Source: Tetracentron sinense
Taxonomy: Eukaryota > Streptophyta > Magnoliopsida > Trochodendrales > Trochodendraceae
Direction of reading: 5' to 3'
Assembly: GCA_015143295.1 (NCBI GenBank)
Contig: CM026567.1
Location: 16,014,416 to 16,078,415, forward strand
Length of the DNA: 64,000 nucleotides
The notes under the pieces are model-generated. The model was not told the DNA's origin and did not search any database. It saw nothing but the letters and a program-made list of their open reading frames with translations. Each line of letters starts with the position of its first letter. Within the stretch, counting starts at the first letter, position 1. This document shows positions 33,464 through 43,810 of this stretch, piece after piece. The position numbers and the translations under genes were made by a program.

Positions 33464-34965
33464 TGTAAAGTCCATGTTTTATATGTTGGCTTATTCCAGT
33501 GTCAAAACAAGTGAGTTTAGGTGATTAAGTGTGTATCTTGTGCCATTGCCTTCAAGCATCCACGACAAGTGAAGTTGAAGACCAAAGAAGATTGGTTGAA
33601 GACTCATTTCCTTCGTTTCACTCATAGGATGGTAAGTGACCTAAATACTATGTTACCATAGGTGAGAATTGACATAGAATAAACCTAACATGATACCTTA
33701 GGTGGTAAGGGTCCTAGACTAATCATATGGACCCAAGGAGATGAGATATGTAGTGCAAAATAAGTTAAAATTTCTGAAATTTTTCAAAAAACCAAGTTTC
33801 TTGTAGGTGGCATATCTCCCAAACCGTAGCTCAAATTTTGCTCTATAATATATCAAATCGACCGCGTCGAAAATAAATACAAATTTCATGAAGGGTACAA
33901 GACCTGAAAATAATTTTTCAAAAACAAGTTTTAACCTCAAGGTCAACCCTAATCACTTTGGGTCGACCCTGGGTATAAGAAATTTTATATGGGAAATTTT
34001 GGTAGAAGCTTGCAAAATCTAGGGTCGACCCTGGAGGATGTTTGGGTTGACTGAAGTTGAGAGTTGGGTTGACCCAAGTAACCCCCAGGGTTGACCCTAA
34101 TATGGGAAAACTTTCTTTTTCATTGTTATTAATGCACTTTTGAGTTTTTAGCTATTTTAGCAACTTGTAAACCATGTTTTTGTGTTCCCTATTATGGTGA
34201 ACCATTCTAGTTCATGGAGAACAACTTTGGAAGAGCATAGAGAGGGTTTTTAACTATCTCTGGAGTTCTTAAAAACTCTGGAAACTAATTGTTGTCCTCC
34301 CCTTTGTTAGTTGCTTCCAACCTAGAGTTTACAAGCCAAAAGCTCCATTATAGTTTGCTTGAACTTGTCCATTGAAAGAGTCCATCTCGGATTTGATTTT
34401 AATCAAACAATCAACCCGTTCTAGATAGAACAACTTGGCCGGAGTGTTCCGGAGCCTTTGCGAAAGAGATCAATCCGAGAAGGATTGTGGATGTGTGATT
34501 TGGTCGGTGGAATCTGAAGCCGTCATTGACGGAGATCGATCGGAAGATCGTGGACTGTTTTCGAGATCTAAGAGAAGTATGAGTGGCTGCGGTTGATCAT
34601 GGGACTTGTGAGTACATGATGAATTTTTGAGATGTGGAGGACTAAGAATTGAAGGATCGAAGTGTCAAGTCCGAATAAGTCAAGTTCGAGTCTTGTAAGT
34701 TCTTATTAACTTTGTCTTAGTAGATTCTCATAGCTGGACTAGGTCCGTGGTATTTCCCGGAAGGGTTTCCATGTAAATATCCTTGTATTATGGTTTGCTT
34801 GTTTCTATCTATTTCCGTACTTTAAATTCATCATCCCTTAAGTTAATAACTTAATTGTTAAAATATTAAAAATGGTAGATAGACTTATAGGGAGCCCTAA
34901 TCATCCCCTTGACTTTGTGAGTTCTTAACTCAAACCTTAGATTTGAGGTTCACCAAATTTTTTCA
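33464..34965 (+). repeat. 3' LTR of element B
   Basis: Starts TGTAAAGTCC and ends TTTTTTTCA. It aligns along its length with 3713-5203 with many differences. Confidence 0.88.
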
Positions 34966-34970
34966 GAGGG

Positions 34971-36035
34971 AAAAAGACCACAGCAAAGGTCTTACAAAAT
35001 TGGATTTTATTGGTCCTCAATCTTCAAAGATGCTCATGACTTTTGTCAGACTTGTTTAAGGTGCCAACACTTAAGTGCTATGTTCCACAGAAACATGATG
35101 TCTCTATCCCCGATTCTAGTTGTTGAACTTTTCAACGTATGGGGTATTGATTTCATGGGTCCCTTCCCACCATCTTTCAGATTTGAATGCATAGTGGTGG
35201 CAATGGACTATGTCTCCAAGTGGGTGGAAGCGGTTGCCACTAAGATTAATGATCACAAAGTTGTGGTCAAGTTCCTTCAAGAAAATATCTTTAGTCGATT
35301 TGGCACACCAAGAGCAATTATAAGTGATGGATGGAAGCATTTCATAAATTGATATTTTGAGGCTCTCATCCTCAAATACTCCATCACTCAAAAGTAGCTA
35401 CTCCTTACCACCCCCAAACAAGCGGCCAAGTCGAGGTTTAAAATAGGGAGATTAAGAACATTCTCATGAAAATCGTGAGACCCGATCGAAAAGATTGGTC
35501 TCTGAGGCTTAATGATGCCCTTTGGGCTTATTGTACGGTTTTTAAGACCCAATTGGAATGTCTCCTTATCACCTCGTTTTTGGAAAAGCTTGCCACCTTC
35601 CGGTGGTGTTGGAACACAAAGCCTTATGGGCCATCAAGAAGTTTAACTTTGATATGGCTCTAGCGGGATCAAATCGGAAACTCCAACTCTCCGAATTGGA
35701 AGAGATGCGTAATGACGCATATGAGAGTACTAAAATCTACAAAGCCAAAACCTAAGCTTTTCATGATAAGACCATCTTACAAAGGTCTTTTCAACCTAAT
35801 AAAAAAGTTTGGCTTTTCAATTCTAGATTACGCCTCTTCCCTGGTAAGCTTCGTTCTAGATGGGATGGGCCCTACATTGTGACCACAGTATTCCCCCATG
35901 GAGCAGTTGAGCTCAAAGACCCCAAAGATGGAAATCTTTTCAAGTTAAATGGGCAAAGATTGAAACCCTATGTTGAGGGTATTGTTTCTAGTGATTTGAT
36001 TGAAACCTTAGTGTTGCATGATCCCGTCTATCAAG
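34971..36035 (+). pseudogene. Athila-type integrase, 3' part of pol C
   Basis: This continues the frame cut at 3712: KKTTAKVLQ, then a one-base shift, then the zinc-finger cysteines (FCQTCLRCQ, about 35041-35067). The catalytic core has [10 protein letters not shown] (first Asp, about 35150), [10 protein letters not shown] (second Asp, about 35325) and SGQVEV (Glu, about 35440, followed by a stop). The C-terminal [18 protein letters not shown] and [11 protein letters not shown] blocks extend to about 35960. At least three frame changes and several stops are present. It has the same family wording as 2303-3712, so it is one gene split by element B. Confidence 0.88.
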
Positions 36036-36724
36036 ACGGTTGATTCATTTGAGGTTGTCCGACTGAAGACGTAAAATATAGCACTTGTTGGGAGGCAACC
36101 CATCCATTCTTTAGTTTCCTTAGCATTCGATCGATTCTAAGCTTGGGGTGGATGCACAAATCCCCCCAAAAGTCCATCCTTAACATCCTCTCTAGTGTCT
36201 TAAAAAAAATTATCCCTGCGATAGATCGCAGACAGGGGATTCAATTTCAAAATCTTTCGGGCTTCAGTGCGATAGATTGCATACAGGGTTCAAATTTTTT
36301 TTTAAAAATACTTTTGGACATTAGTACGATAGATCGTAGACTAGTGCGACAGATCATATATAGAGACCCCATTTCATAACCTCTCTGTCCCGAGTGCGAT
36401 CAATCGCACTTGCTGTGCAATCGATAGCGAATGCCCAGCTTCATTTTAAACAGCCCGTGTCCTCTCTTCTTCCCATTCTTCCCTTCTTTCTCATATTCTC
36501 CCATTTTCTCTCTTCCATTACCCAACTCAACCAACTCCCCATTCATTATCAAATTGTTGGTGAGATCATCCATGGGCATTACAGGGCTATTGGATTTGAG
36601 CAACCTTTCAAAAGAGGTAAACACCATTCCGAATTCCCCATTCCATTTTCCAATATTTTTTTCTTTCATTTGTGATTTGTTTGGATTTTGTGGGAGGCCG
36701 GGAGGGCGGTGTGATTTGTGTGGA
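36036..36724 (+). other. Region after Athila pol with GCGATAGATCGC palindromes
   Basis: Between about 36205 and 36430 lie five or six variants of GCGATAGATCGCAGAC, GACGATAGATCGTAG and GTGCGATCAATCGCAC. A pyrimidine-rich stretch (36465-36530) follows. A purine tract GCTTGGGGTGG near 36140 may be part of the element's end region. No reliable gene on the plus strand. Confidence 0.5.
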
Positions 36725-37450
36725 TTATGTGGAAGGCCGAGAGGACGGTGTGGTTGGAGGTGATCGAGTGTGAAGGGTGTGAAGAGTTGTGAAGTATATA
36801 CCATAAGTGGTACACCAAGTGTTTGTTAAAAAGCACCAAAGACAATTTTCGGTTAAAATAACCCCAAAACGCAGAATATTGTATGATATGATGTGGTGAA
36901 TCAGTCTGGCATCCAAAGTCAGACTGTTGAGAGTGGGAAGGGAGGCTTGAGTAATTTCTGAGTTAGAACAGATAAGATTTAAGGCTTCAATTGGCTCAAA
37001 TCCAGGGTGGATTGACCAATCTTTGGAAGCAAATAATTCAATGCTCCCAGCTGGAACAGATAGAATGGAAGTGAGGACTTCAATGTATAAGGTAATGTCC
37101 TTTCCACAAACATAAGAGGTGAAGGAATTTGTGGAAGGACTGAAGTGTAGGTGTGAATAAAAAAATATAACTAATTCAGGATACATTGGTTCCCTGAATT
37201 GGAGGAGATGGAGCCATCCAAGAGCTTTGAAGAGCTCACAGATGTGACCTAGGCCCTACTCTACTAGAATGGTAGAATCAAGGACCTTACAGTAGACAAT
37301 AGGGCGAGAGTGGATGATGTCTCCATATTTCTTGGCTGCCTTCTTTGTCTTGAAGCAAGATGCTTGCGGTTCTTCTTCAATAGGAGCTTTTCCTGACCTT
37401 CTTTGTCGTTTAGGGCTTGAACCTTCCTCAGCAGTCTTCATTCTTGCCAT
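36725..37450 (-). pseudogene. Athila-accessory / plant-transposon-protein-like ORF, one stop
   Basis: Minus strand, ATG at 37450. One frame of about 240 codons runs to 36725, with a single TAG at 37256-37258. It starts with a basic, NLS-like segment (PKRQRRSGKAP). Then comes a domain that reads like PF20167 (putative plant transposon protein) or Athila ORF1-type proteins. Its segments are an LGW start, EPMYPELVIFFYSHL, a long variable part, IHPGFEPIEALNLICS, and TLDARLIHHIISYNIL. Its role is unknown. It lies antisense to pol C, as accessory genes do in some related elements, but it could belong to a separate minus-strand insertion. The upstream DNA (37451-37661) looks like a short pyrimidine-rich leader. 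Confidence 0.55.
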
Positions 37451-37661
37451 TTGAATCAGAAATGATATGGAGTTGATTTTGGAGAGATTTAGAGGTTTGG
37501 AGATGGTGAAATAGGTTTTGGAGGGAAGAGTTGGATGAGAGCAGCAAACAGGGAAAGTTTAAAGTGAATAAAAGGATTGGGGATTTCGGGGTTTTTAATA
37601 AAAAAATTTCTAAAAATTTCACTATCCAGTCGGTCACAAGACCTGTCTGATCGGCTGGATT
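37451..37661. other. Unassigned DNA left of solo LTR D
   Basis: Continuous with 40313-40700 once D is removed. It holds CCAGTCGGTCACAAGACC and GATCGGCTGGAT, part of a palindrome cluster that resumes at 40400-40485. It may be the leader of the minus-strand ORF at 37450 or part of an LTR of fragment E. Confidence 0.4.
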
Positions 37662-38284
37662 TGTAGAACCCCGGATCTTGCTTTCATAGCCTGTGAATAG
37701 TGCCGTGAATAGTGTGTGAATAGTGCCAGTGGATGGTATGTGTAAGGCCAAGGTCGTCCCTGTGAACTTGATGTTGGTTGAATGGGAATGAGTTATTTTA
37801 TTTTAAATGACTGTTATGGTACTGATTTTTGGCGTGTGAAACATAAGGTATGCCGTATGTGTGTTTGGGAACCAAACACAAGAGTATAAAATACTCTAAG
37901 TGTCAAAGAGGGTGTATGTCTTACCATAACCTCAAATTGAGGGAGCTCTAGTTGGGTTATACCTTATCGGAATTGAGTGATTCTTGAACCGTTAGAAAGA
38001 TACTGAACCCCTCTTTAAAGGTTATGTTTATCACTTTTCAAGATTAGAAACTAAAGCTAAGTCAAATGTGGGATTTCTGGGAACTGGTCTGCTGAGATTT
38101 CCTAGAACAGTCCACTTGTGGGCTCATTTTGACCATTTAAACCTTATAATTGGGATTTATTCAAAACATAAAAGTTGTTCCCCTTTGAATGTAGAATCCA
38201 ACACAAGTTGAATCATTAAAATTTGATCACCGAGTCAAAAGGTATGGCCGAAACGCCAAGGCAGACAAATCGGGCAGCCTGAGC

Positions 38285-38452
38285 GGGAGACCAGCAGTCG
38301 ACCCCCCACTACCAGTCGACCGGTCAAACCAGGGGTCGACCACTCTCGCACTTTTTTGTATAGGATATTATTCCAGAGGGCCCCAAACACTACCGGTCGA
38401 CTGGTCACACCTCCGGTCGACTGGTCACACCTCCGGTCGACCCCTCCTTCCA
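38285..38452. promoter_or_regulatory. CCGGTCGACTGG palindrome cluster of LTR D
   Basis: Six copies of AGTCGACC, CAGTCGACCGG or CCGGTCGACTGG, ending 70 bases upstream of the TATA box at 38523. Two copies form an 18-bp direct repeat. Confidence 0.55.
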
Positions 38453-38522
38453 TTTTTGCTGAAAACCGACCATGGGGAGATATTTTTGAAGGGTTTAGGG
38501 GTCTTATACAAACCCCTTTGCC

Positions 38523-38530
38523 TATATAAA
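38523..38530 (+). promoter_or_regulatory. TATA box of LTR D
   Basis: TATATAAA in a GCCTATATAAAGCCCC context, the clearest promoter core in D. Confidence 0.6.
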
Positions 38531-39334
38531 GCCCCACACTCGTGGGTAAGGGTTTACACAACCCTTATAAGAGATTTTGAGGATTTTGAGAAGAGAGTTA
38601 GGATTTGTGAAGGGGGTTTTGCTAAAAGGTTGTTGTCAAGGCTAAAGTGAAGCTTATTCTTGCTTCCGAAGTTCGATCTTCACTTCCATGAGTCTTCTTC
38701 AAGCTTGGAGCTCATCTCCAAGTCATTTCTCAAGTCCTCAACCAAAGGGATTTGGTTTGAGAAAGGTAGATACACTCTACTAGATTTTATGCCATTACCT
38801 ATATTGTAAAAGGAAGATAAAAATTTGTATTTGTGATGTGAGTTAACTTGTGTTGCCTCTATGCCTTAACCCAAAGCATGAAAAACATGGATTCCTACTA
38901 CTTAGTAATTATGTGATGATTCAACTGAGAAAAGCATGATTAAAAGATTGAGTTTTATGTAAAACCAAGAAGAAAACCTATATGCTTTGACGAAAACTAT
39001 AGGAAATCCTACTAGTCATGATATGATGATTCTAAAGTTAACACCAACTGAATGAAGTGACTATATGATGAATTCAAGCATGTGCCATGTGTAAGTAATT
39101 ATGTGATTTAGATTAAATAAAGTAGAAAAACATGTGCTATATGATCAAGTGTTTCCAATTGCCTATCATGTTCACTCACCATTGTATATGAACACCGTAT
39201 ATGCATAATCGAGTTTTTGTATATGTACATGTATTGTGAAAGCAAGATAAAAGAAGGAAAGTAAAGCAAAAGATGAATAGTAAAGCAATTGAAAAGAAAG
39301 CAAAGTAAAAGGTGATAAGTAAGCAATTGTATTA

Positions 39335-39705
39335 GAAGGATGGTAGTGGGCTCTCACCACAAGCAGGGTGAGCATTATCATCTGATTCCATGTAAACCAT
39401 AAACAAGCATTTGTATTGGAAGGAGAATAGCAGGCTCTCACCACAAGCAAGGTGAACATTATTCTCTGATTCCAAGTAAAAGTATTTGTATTAGAAGGAG
39501 GATAGTGGGCTCTCACCATAAGCAGGGTGAGCATTATCTTCTGATTTCTAGTAAAAACATTTGTATTGGAAGGATGATAGTGGACTCTCACCACAAGCAG
39601 GGTGAGCATTATCATCTGATTCCAAGTAAAAGTATATGTATTAGAAGGATTACAGTGGGCTCTTACCACAAGCAGGGTAAGCATTGTCATTTGATTCCAA
39701 ATGAA
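39335..39705. repeat. CTCACC/GGTGAG hairpin array of LTR D
   Basis: Five units 74-84 bp apart, starting near 39349, 39433, 39508, 39582 and 39658. Each has the arms CTCACC and GGTGAG around an eight-base loop (slightly changed in some units). It occupies the position that the GAAGGG and CTAGTTGC arrays occupy in the other LTRs. Confidence 0.85.
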
Positions 39706-39950
39706 AAGCCATGTGTAAAGCAAGTGAAACAATAAGAAAGCAAAAGTAAAGTATAAGAAAGGAAGCAAAAGATGTATATGTACAGTATTATGCACAGTGT
39801 AAGTAAAAAGGGATTTCTGTAATTGTTTACAGTATTTGCATGTGTATATGATGAACTGCCATATGAAAGCATGTTATGTTATGACATTATTATCTAGTGG
39901 TTTATAGACGCTAAGTATTTCATGCTCAGCCGAAGTTGTTATCTTCGGCA

Positions 39951-40073
39951 GGTTTTGATGAGCGTGCTCCTGAGCCTTGGATAGAGGAGGAGTACTATGA
40001 TCCAGAGCCTACCATGGATCATCCTCATGAGGATAGAGTACTGGATAGGAGGCCCTATTTAGATTATTGGTGA
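39951..40073 (+). CDS. LTR micro-ORF block, LTR D (open, no ATG)
   Basis: Forty open codons to TGA 40071-40073 with the core EPWIEEEYY, aligned with PGPWVEEEYVE of the other LTRs. There is no ATG at the equivalent site (TCT), but TCGGCAG precedes it as a possible splice acceptor. Confidence 0.3.
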   Translation, partial: GFDERAPEPWIEEEYYDPEPTMDHPHEDRVLDRRPYLDYW

Positions 40074-40312
40074 GGGAGAGAATATGTATATTTGATAGTG
40101 GGCATGTCCACTTATATGTTTTGTATATGTTATGATGGACGGGACTTAGAATACATATGGTTTAAAAAAAATTGTATGCTTCTGCTATGTGCCTTGTGTA
40201 TTTCACAGGTTGGTAAGTATGCCTTATGTGTCATCACAGGATGGTATGACATGATGGTCACGAGCCAAAGTATCCCTAACTCCTAGGGGGTATTTTGGGT
40301 CGTGACAGGATT

Positions 40313-40702
40313 GCCCATCTAGTCGATCAGAACACATGTGATTGGTTAAATAGGAGAAAAAGATAGTTTAAAATGATTTCAGTATTTAAAACATATTTTT
40401 CACTATCCAGTTGATTACAAGCTTCGTCTGATTGGCTGGATCCATCATCCAGTCGATCAAGACACTGAAGAGATCGGCTGGATAGAAAAAATTTGAAAAT
40501 TTCCAAATTTCCTCTAAATCCAACTGTCCATACATTAAACATTAAGCACATATTCCAAAACATTATTTAATCATTTTAAACCATTCTTAATCATTTAAAA
40601 GTATATTTTGATAATTTTTATTGAATTTTACAGATTTTTAACTTTCTCTTTTAAGATGATTTTAATTGAATATTAAGCTTTGGTTTCATGTATTTTTTAT
40701 TA
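40313..40702. other. Unassigned AT-rich DNA with CCAGTCGATC palindromes
   Basis: CAGTTGATTAC...CTGATTGGCTGG and CCAGTCGATC...GATCGGCTGGAT lie at 40405-40485. The rest is AT-rich without genes. It could be the 3' LTR of the copia fragment E, but I cannot define its ends. Confidence 0.4.
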
Positions 40703-41912
40703 TTATAAGATTTCAGATAGCTTGCCTATGCCCAATTCTCTTCTCAAAGTACTAAACCTATCATGTTGAAGGGGTTTGTGTGATATATCAGCAAGTTGGT
40801 TGTTTGTATCAACAAACTCCAACACAACATCTCCATTTTGTACATGATCTCTAATGAAATGATATCTGATTTCTATATGTTTAGTTCTTGAATGTTGAAT
40901 AGGGTTTTTAGTTATACATATGGCACTTGTATTGTCACATCTAATTGGAATATTAGAATAAAAAAGTTTATAATATTTCAAAAGTCGTTTCATGTACAGA
41001 TTTTGAGCACAACAGCTTCCAACAGCTATATATTCAGCCTTAGCTGTAGATAGAGCTATAGAATTCTATTTCTTTCTAAACCATGAAACAAGGGAGCACC
41101 TTAGGAAGTGACAAGTACCACTAGTACTTTTTCTATCAATTTTACATCCGGAAAAGTCTGTATCTGAGTAGCTTATTAATTCTAATGATGTATTCTTTGG
41201 ATACCAAAGTCCTAAATCAGTTGATCCCAACAAGTATCTAAAGATTCTTTTAACAAAAATTAGGTGAGATTCTTTTGGACAAGATTGAAATCTAGAACAT
41301 AAGCATACACTAAACATAATGTCAGGTTTACTTGCAGTTAGGTACAGTAGACTTCCTATCATACCTTTATATTTCTTTTCATCAACACTTTTACTATTTT
41401 TATCCTTATCTAATTTGATTGATGTACTCATAAGAGTATCCATTGTTTTTGTATTTTCCATACCAAAATTTTAAAGAAGTTCTTTAGTATACCTACTTTG
41501 ATTTATGAAGGTTCCTTGTTTAGTTTGCTTTATTTGAAATCCAAGAAAGAATGTTAATTCTCCCATCATGCTCATTTCAAATTCTTTTTGCATAATATTT
41601 GCAAACTCTTCACACAAGCATTCATTTGTGGAACCAAAAAAAATATCATCAACATAATTTGAACTAAAAGCATATCATTTGATTTTTTTTTCACAAACAA
41701 AGTTATATCAATTTTCCCTCTTATGAATTTATTATCAAGCGAAAAGTTACTTAATCTTTTATACCAAGCTCTAGGTGGTTGTTTTAATCCATATAAAGCT
41801 TTAATCAATTTATATACATGATTAGGTAGATTATGGTTTTCAAAGCAAGGAGGTTGCTGTAATGATCTTGAAATTTCTTTTCCTATTTTTAAGAGTGATT
41901 CAGTAATCTCTT
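40703..41912 (-). pseudogene. Ty1/copia RT and RNase H fragment E
   Basis: Minus strand. From 41912 leftward it reads a copia RT with KALYGLKQPPRAWYKRL and a YVDDIFFGS catalytic box (about 41660), where a one-base shift in a T run breaks the frame. Then comes an LTR-typical SKPDIMFSV...LGLWYP segment, and RNase H with YSDTDFSG, KAEY and DNTSAI. It ends at LRRELGIGKL near 40720. A stop interrupts the RNase H near 41065. The N-terminal half of RT is absent because element F inserted at 41912, so it should lie beyond 64000. Inactive. Confidence 0.88.
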
Positions 41913-42686
41913 TGTAGAACCCCAGAACTTTTTGTATATGCCTTGGAATGTGTGTCAAAGCATGATGCCTTGCAATCTCCAAATTTCATGAAAATTTGAA
42001 ACTTTGAAAATTGTTTCAAGAATGCAATAATTAATTAAATAAATTATTTAATTATGTCTATAAGCCTTGAAAGAGTCTTAGTCATGCTTAGAAGAGGTCA
42101 AAAGGAAAGTAGGATGAGTCCAAGTAGTAGGAATGGGTGAAAAATGGACTTAGTGTCAAAACCTGTAGAGAACCGATCGCTCGGTCCATTTTAGCGATCG
42201 ATCGGTCCACAACCGATCGATTGGTAACTATCGACTGTTGTACTTTTTTGTATGGGGAAAAATTCCAGAGAGCATGTTTTTGATCGATCGCTCGGTCAAG
42301 AAAACCGGTCACTCGGTAGGCGACCGATCAATCGGTATTAACCACCAATCGATCGGTATATTGCATTTTGCAGAATTTTATTAAGGGCTTTTTCGTCTTT
42401 TGGGCGTTACACCCTTGCCTATTAAGGCTTGCTCGAGTCTTGGGCGTCTCATTCACCACACTTAGAGTATTTGAGAGAAAGGGAGAGAGGAGAAAGGGGA
42501 TTTTACCCTATGGCATCCTCTTGAGCAAATCAAGGGTTTTGAGAAACCACAATCATCCTCAAGCTTTGGATTCTTCAAATCCAACTCCAAGCAAGTGAGG
42601 GACACGTTCTCCAAACTAAGGCAGTGACTCTACGCCCGTTTTGGAGGGTTTCCCTCGTCTTTTCAAGGTCAGTACCATATGCTACC
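41913..42686 (+). repeat. 5' LTR of F, first segment
   Basis: Starts TGTAGAACCCC. It ends where G inserted, at the CTACC duplication 42682-42686. Confidence 0.92.
42171..42362. promoter_or_regulatory. CCGATCGATCGG palindrome cluster in U3 of F
   Basis: Eight or more variants of ACCGATCGNTCGGT and CGATCGATCGG in two groups (42171-42237 and 42280-42362). A weak TATA-like CCTATTAAGG lies about 55 bases downstream. The 3' LTR copy is at 63118-63310. Confidence 0.55.
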
Positions 42687-43114
42687 TGTAAACACCCCAA
42701 TTTTGCACCCCCTAGTCTCTTTGTACACCTCTAAAAACCCTTAAAAAAACCCTCTTTCCATGTGCTTCGATTTCCAAAAAATGTCCCTCAGGTAAAAAAT
42801 GACCAAAATGCCCCAAGGGTGAAAAATAACCAAAATACCCCTGAAAAAGTGCTAAAAAGTTATCATTTTGTCAAAAATGATTTTATAAAATTTTTGATAA
42901 CTTTTGGCTATTTTTGGACTTAAATCGGATTTAAACGGTAAAAAATGACTGAAATACCCTTGGAGTGTAAAATGACTAAAATGCCCATAAAATGGATTTT
43001 ATCAATTCAATTTTGACTATTTTCGGGCTAAAAAAGGGCTAAAATTGAAAAACAGCGAATCGAGGCGTGACACGTGGCAAATAAAAAATAAGAAAATGTT
43101 TTTTGACCCCTTAA

Positions 43115-43225
43115 ATAGGGGCGCTACTTCAAGTAGTGCCCCTAGAAGGGCCTGTTCTCGTTAGGCATGTCGGCGGTGTTATTTTTTAAACCAGGCTAGG
43201 GGCGCTACTTCAAGTAGCGCCCCCC
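43115..43225. promoter_or_regulatory. Near-perfect palindromes upstream of TATA in LTR G
   Basis: Two copies of an inverted repeat with arms GGGGCGCTACTT and AAGTAGCGCCCC around one base (first copy with one mismatch), 70-80 bp apart. A third decayed copy lies near 43292. In the 3' LTR a third copy is clearer at about 52655-52685, while the first is deleted in part. Confidence 0.65.
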
Positions 43226-43317
43226 CAGTTTGGTCTGTTTTGCCGCCTAACTATTCACCACTGCCTACTGTTTCGGGTTTTTATCCAAAAGGGACGCTAC
43301 TTGTGTTTTTTGCTTCC

Positions 43318-43325
43318 TATAAATG
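43318..43325 (+). promoter_or_regulatory. TATA box of LTR G
   Basis: TATAAATG followed by C-rich DNA. The 3' LTR has the canonical TATAAATA at 52700-52707. Confidence 0.6.
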
Positions 43326-43554
43326 CCCCACCCCATTCCTTCACAATCCATTCCATTTTCACTTGCTCTCTTCTATCTCCTCTTTCAAAACCTCTCTTTA
43401 GCGTTGGCGATCCCGGGAATTCGATTTCGAAGAATCATTCTCGGGAGCACTTATTTTAGAGACCCTTTTGGGTTTCTCGGAAGGTAAAATATCGCCAAAC
43501 TCTGAAGTTTGCTTTGTCTTTTATTAGTTTTATTATTTGTAAATACTTAGATTG

Positions 43555-43810
43555 CTTGCCCTGTCGAACCCCTACCCGGTTTTACTTAAACCTATCCTAC
43601 CCTGTCGAACCCCTGCCCGGTTTTATTTAAACATATCTTACCCTGTCGAACCCCTGCCCGGTTTTACTTAAACCTAGCTTGCCCTGTCGAACCCCTGCCC
43701 GGTTTTACTTAAACCTATCCTACCCTGTCGAACCCCTACCCGGTTTTACTTAAACCTATCCTACCTTGTCGAACCCCTATCCGGTTTACTCAAACATATC
43801 CTACCCTATC
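43555..43810. repeat. 41-bp tandem array in LTR G
   Basis: CTGTCGAACCCCTGCCCGG units at 43561, 43602, 43643, 43684, 43725, 43766 and 43806, that is, 41-bp steps, followed by more diverged copies up to about 43970. The 3' LTR counterpart is 52950-53215. Confidence 0.92.

Larger units (their letters stand above)
3713..34965 (+). mobile_element. Sirevirus-like Ty1/copia element B, gag only, nested hosts
   Basis: It is bounded by TG...CA LTRs at 3713-5203 and 33464-34965. The flanking duplication is GAGGA at 3708-3712 and GAGGG at 34966-34970, a 4/5 match. Removing B restores the Athila integrase frame across the junction. Its own internal DNA is only about 3.7 kb once element 1 (6750-14630) and element I (15935-32592) are taken out. 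It carries a degraded gag but no protease, integrase, RT or RNase H. Repeated AGGGGGAG tracts before the 3' LTR and the gag layout (UBN2-like domain, then two zinc knuckles) fit the Sirevirus branch of copia elements. Confidence 0.85.
37662..40307 (+). mobile_element. Solo LTR D, Tekay-related
   Basis: A complete TG...CA LTR (TGTAGAACCCC to GGTCGTGACA, 2646 bp) without internal region. The perfect duplication is GGATT at 37657-37661 and 40308-40312. It probably remains after recombination between the two LTRs of a full element. Modules in order: GTCGAC palindrome cluster (38285-38452), TATATAAA at 38523-38530, five hairpin units (39335-39705), GCTAAG...CTCAGC stem and micro-ORF block (39951-40073). 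Confidence 0.93.

Noticed and set aside
36394-36804. Open frames on both strands of about 90-130 codons
   Set aside because: Pyrimidine-rich low-complexity DNA and GGCCGGGAGG repeats; no domain and mutually overlapping.
41913-41982. First codons of the minus-strand frame starting at 41982
   Set aside because: They are antisense LTR F sequence fused by chance to the copia RT frame of E. The same text occurs at 62856.
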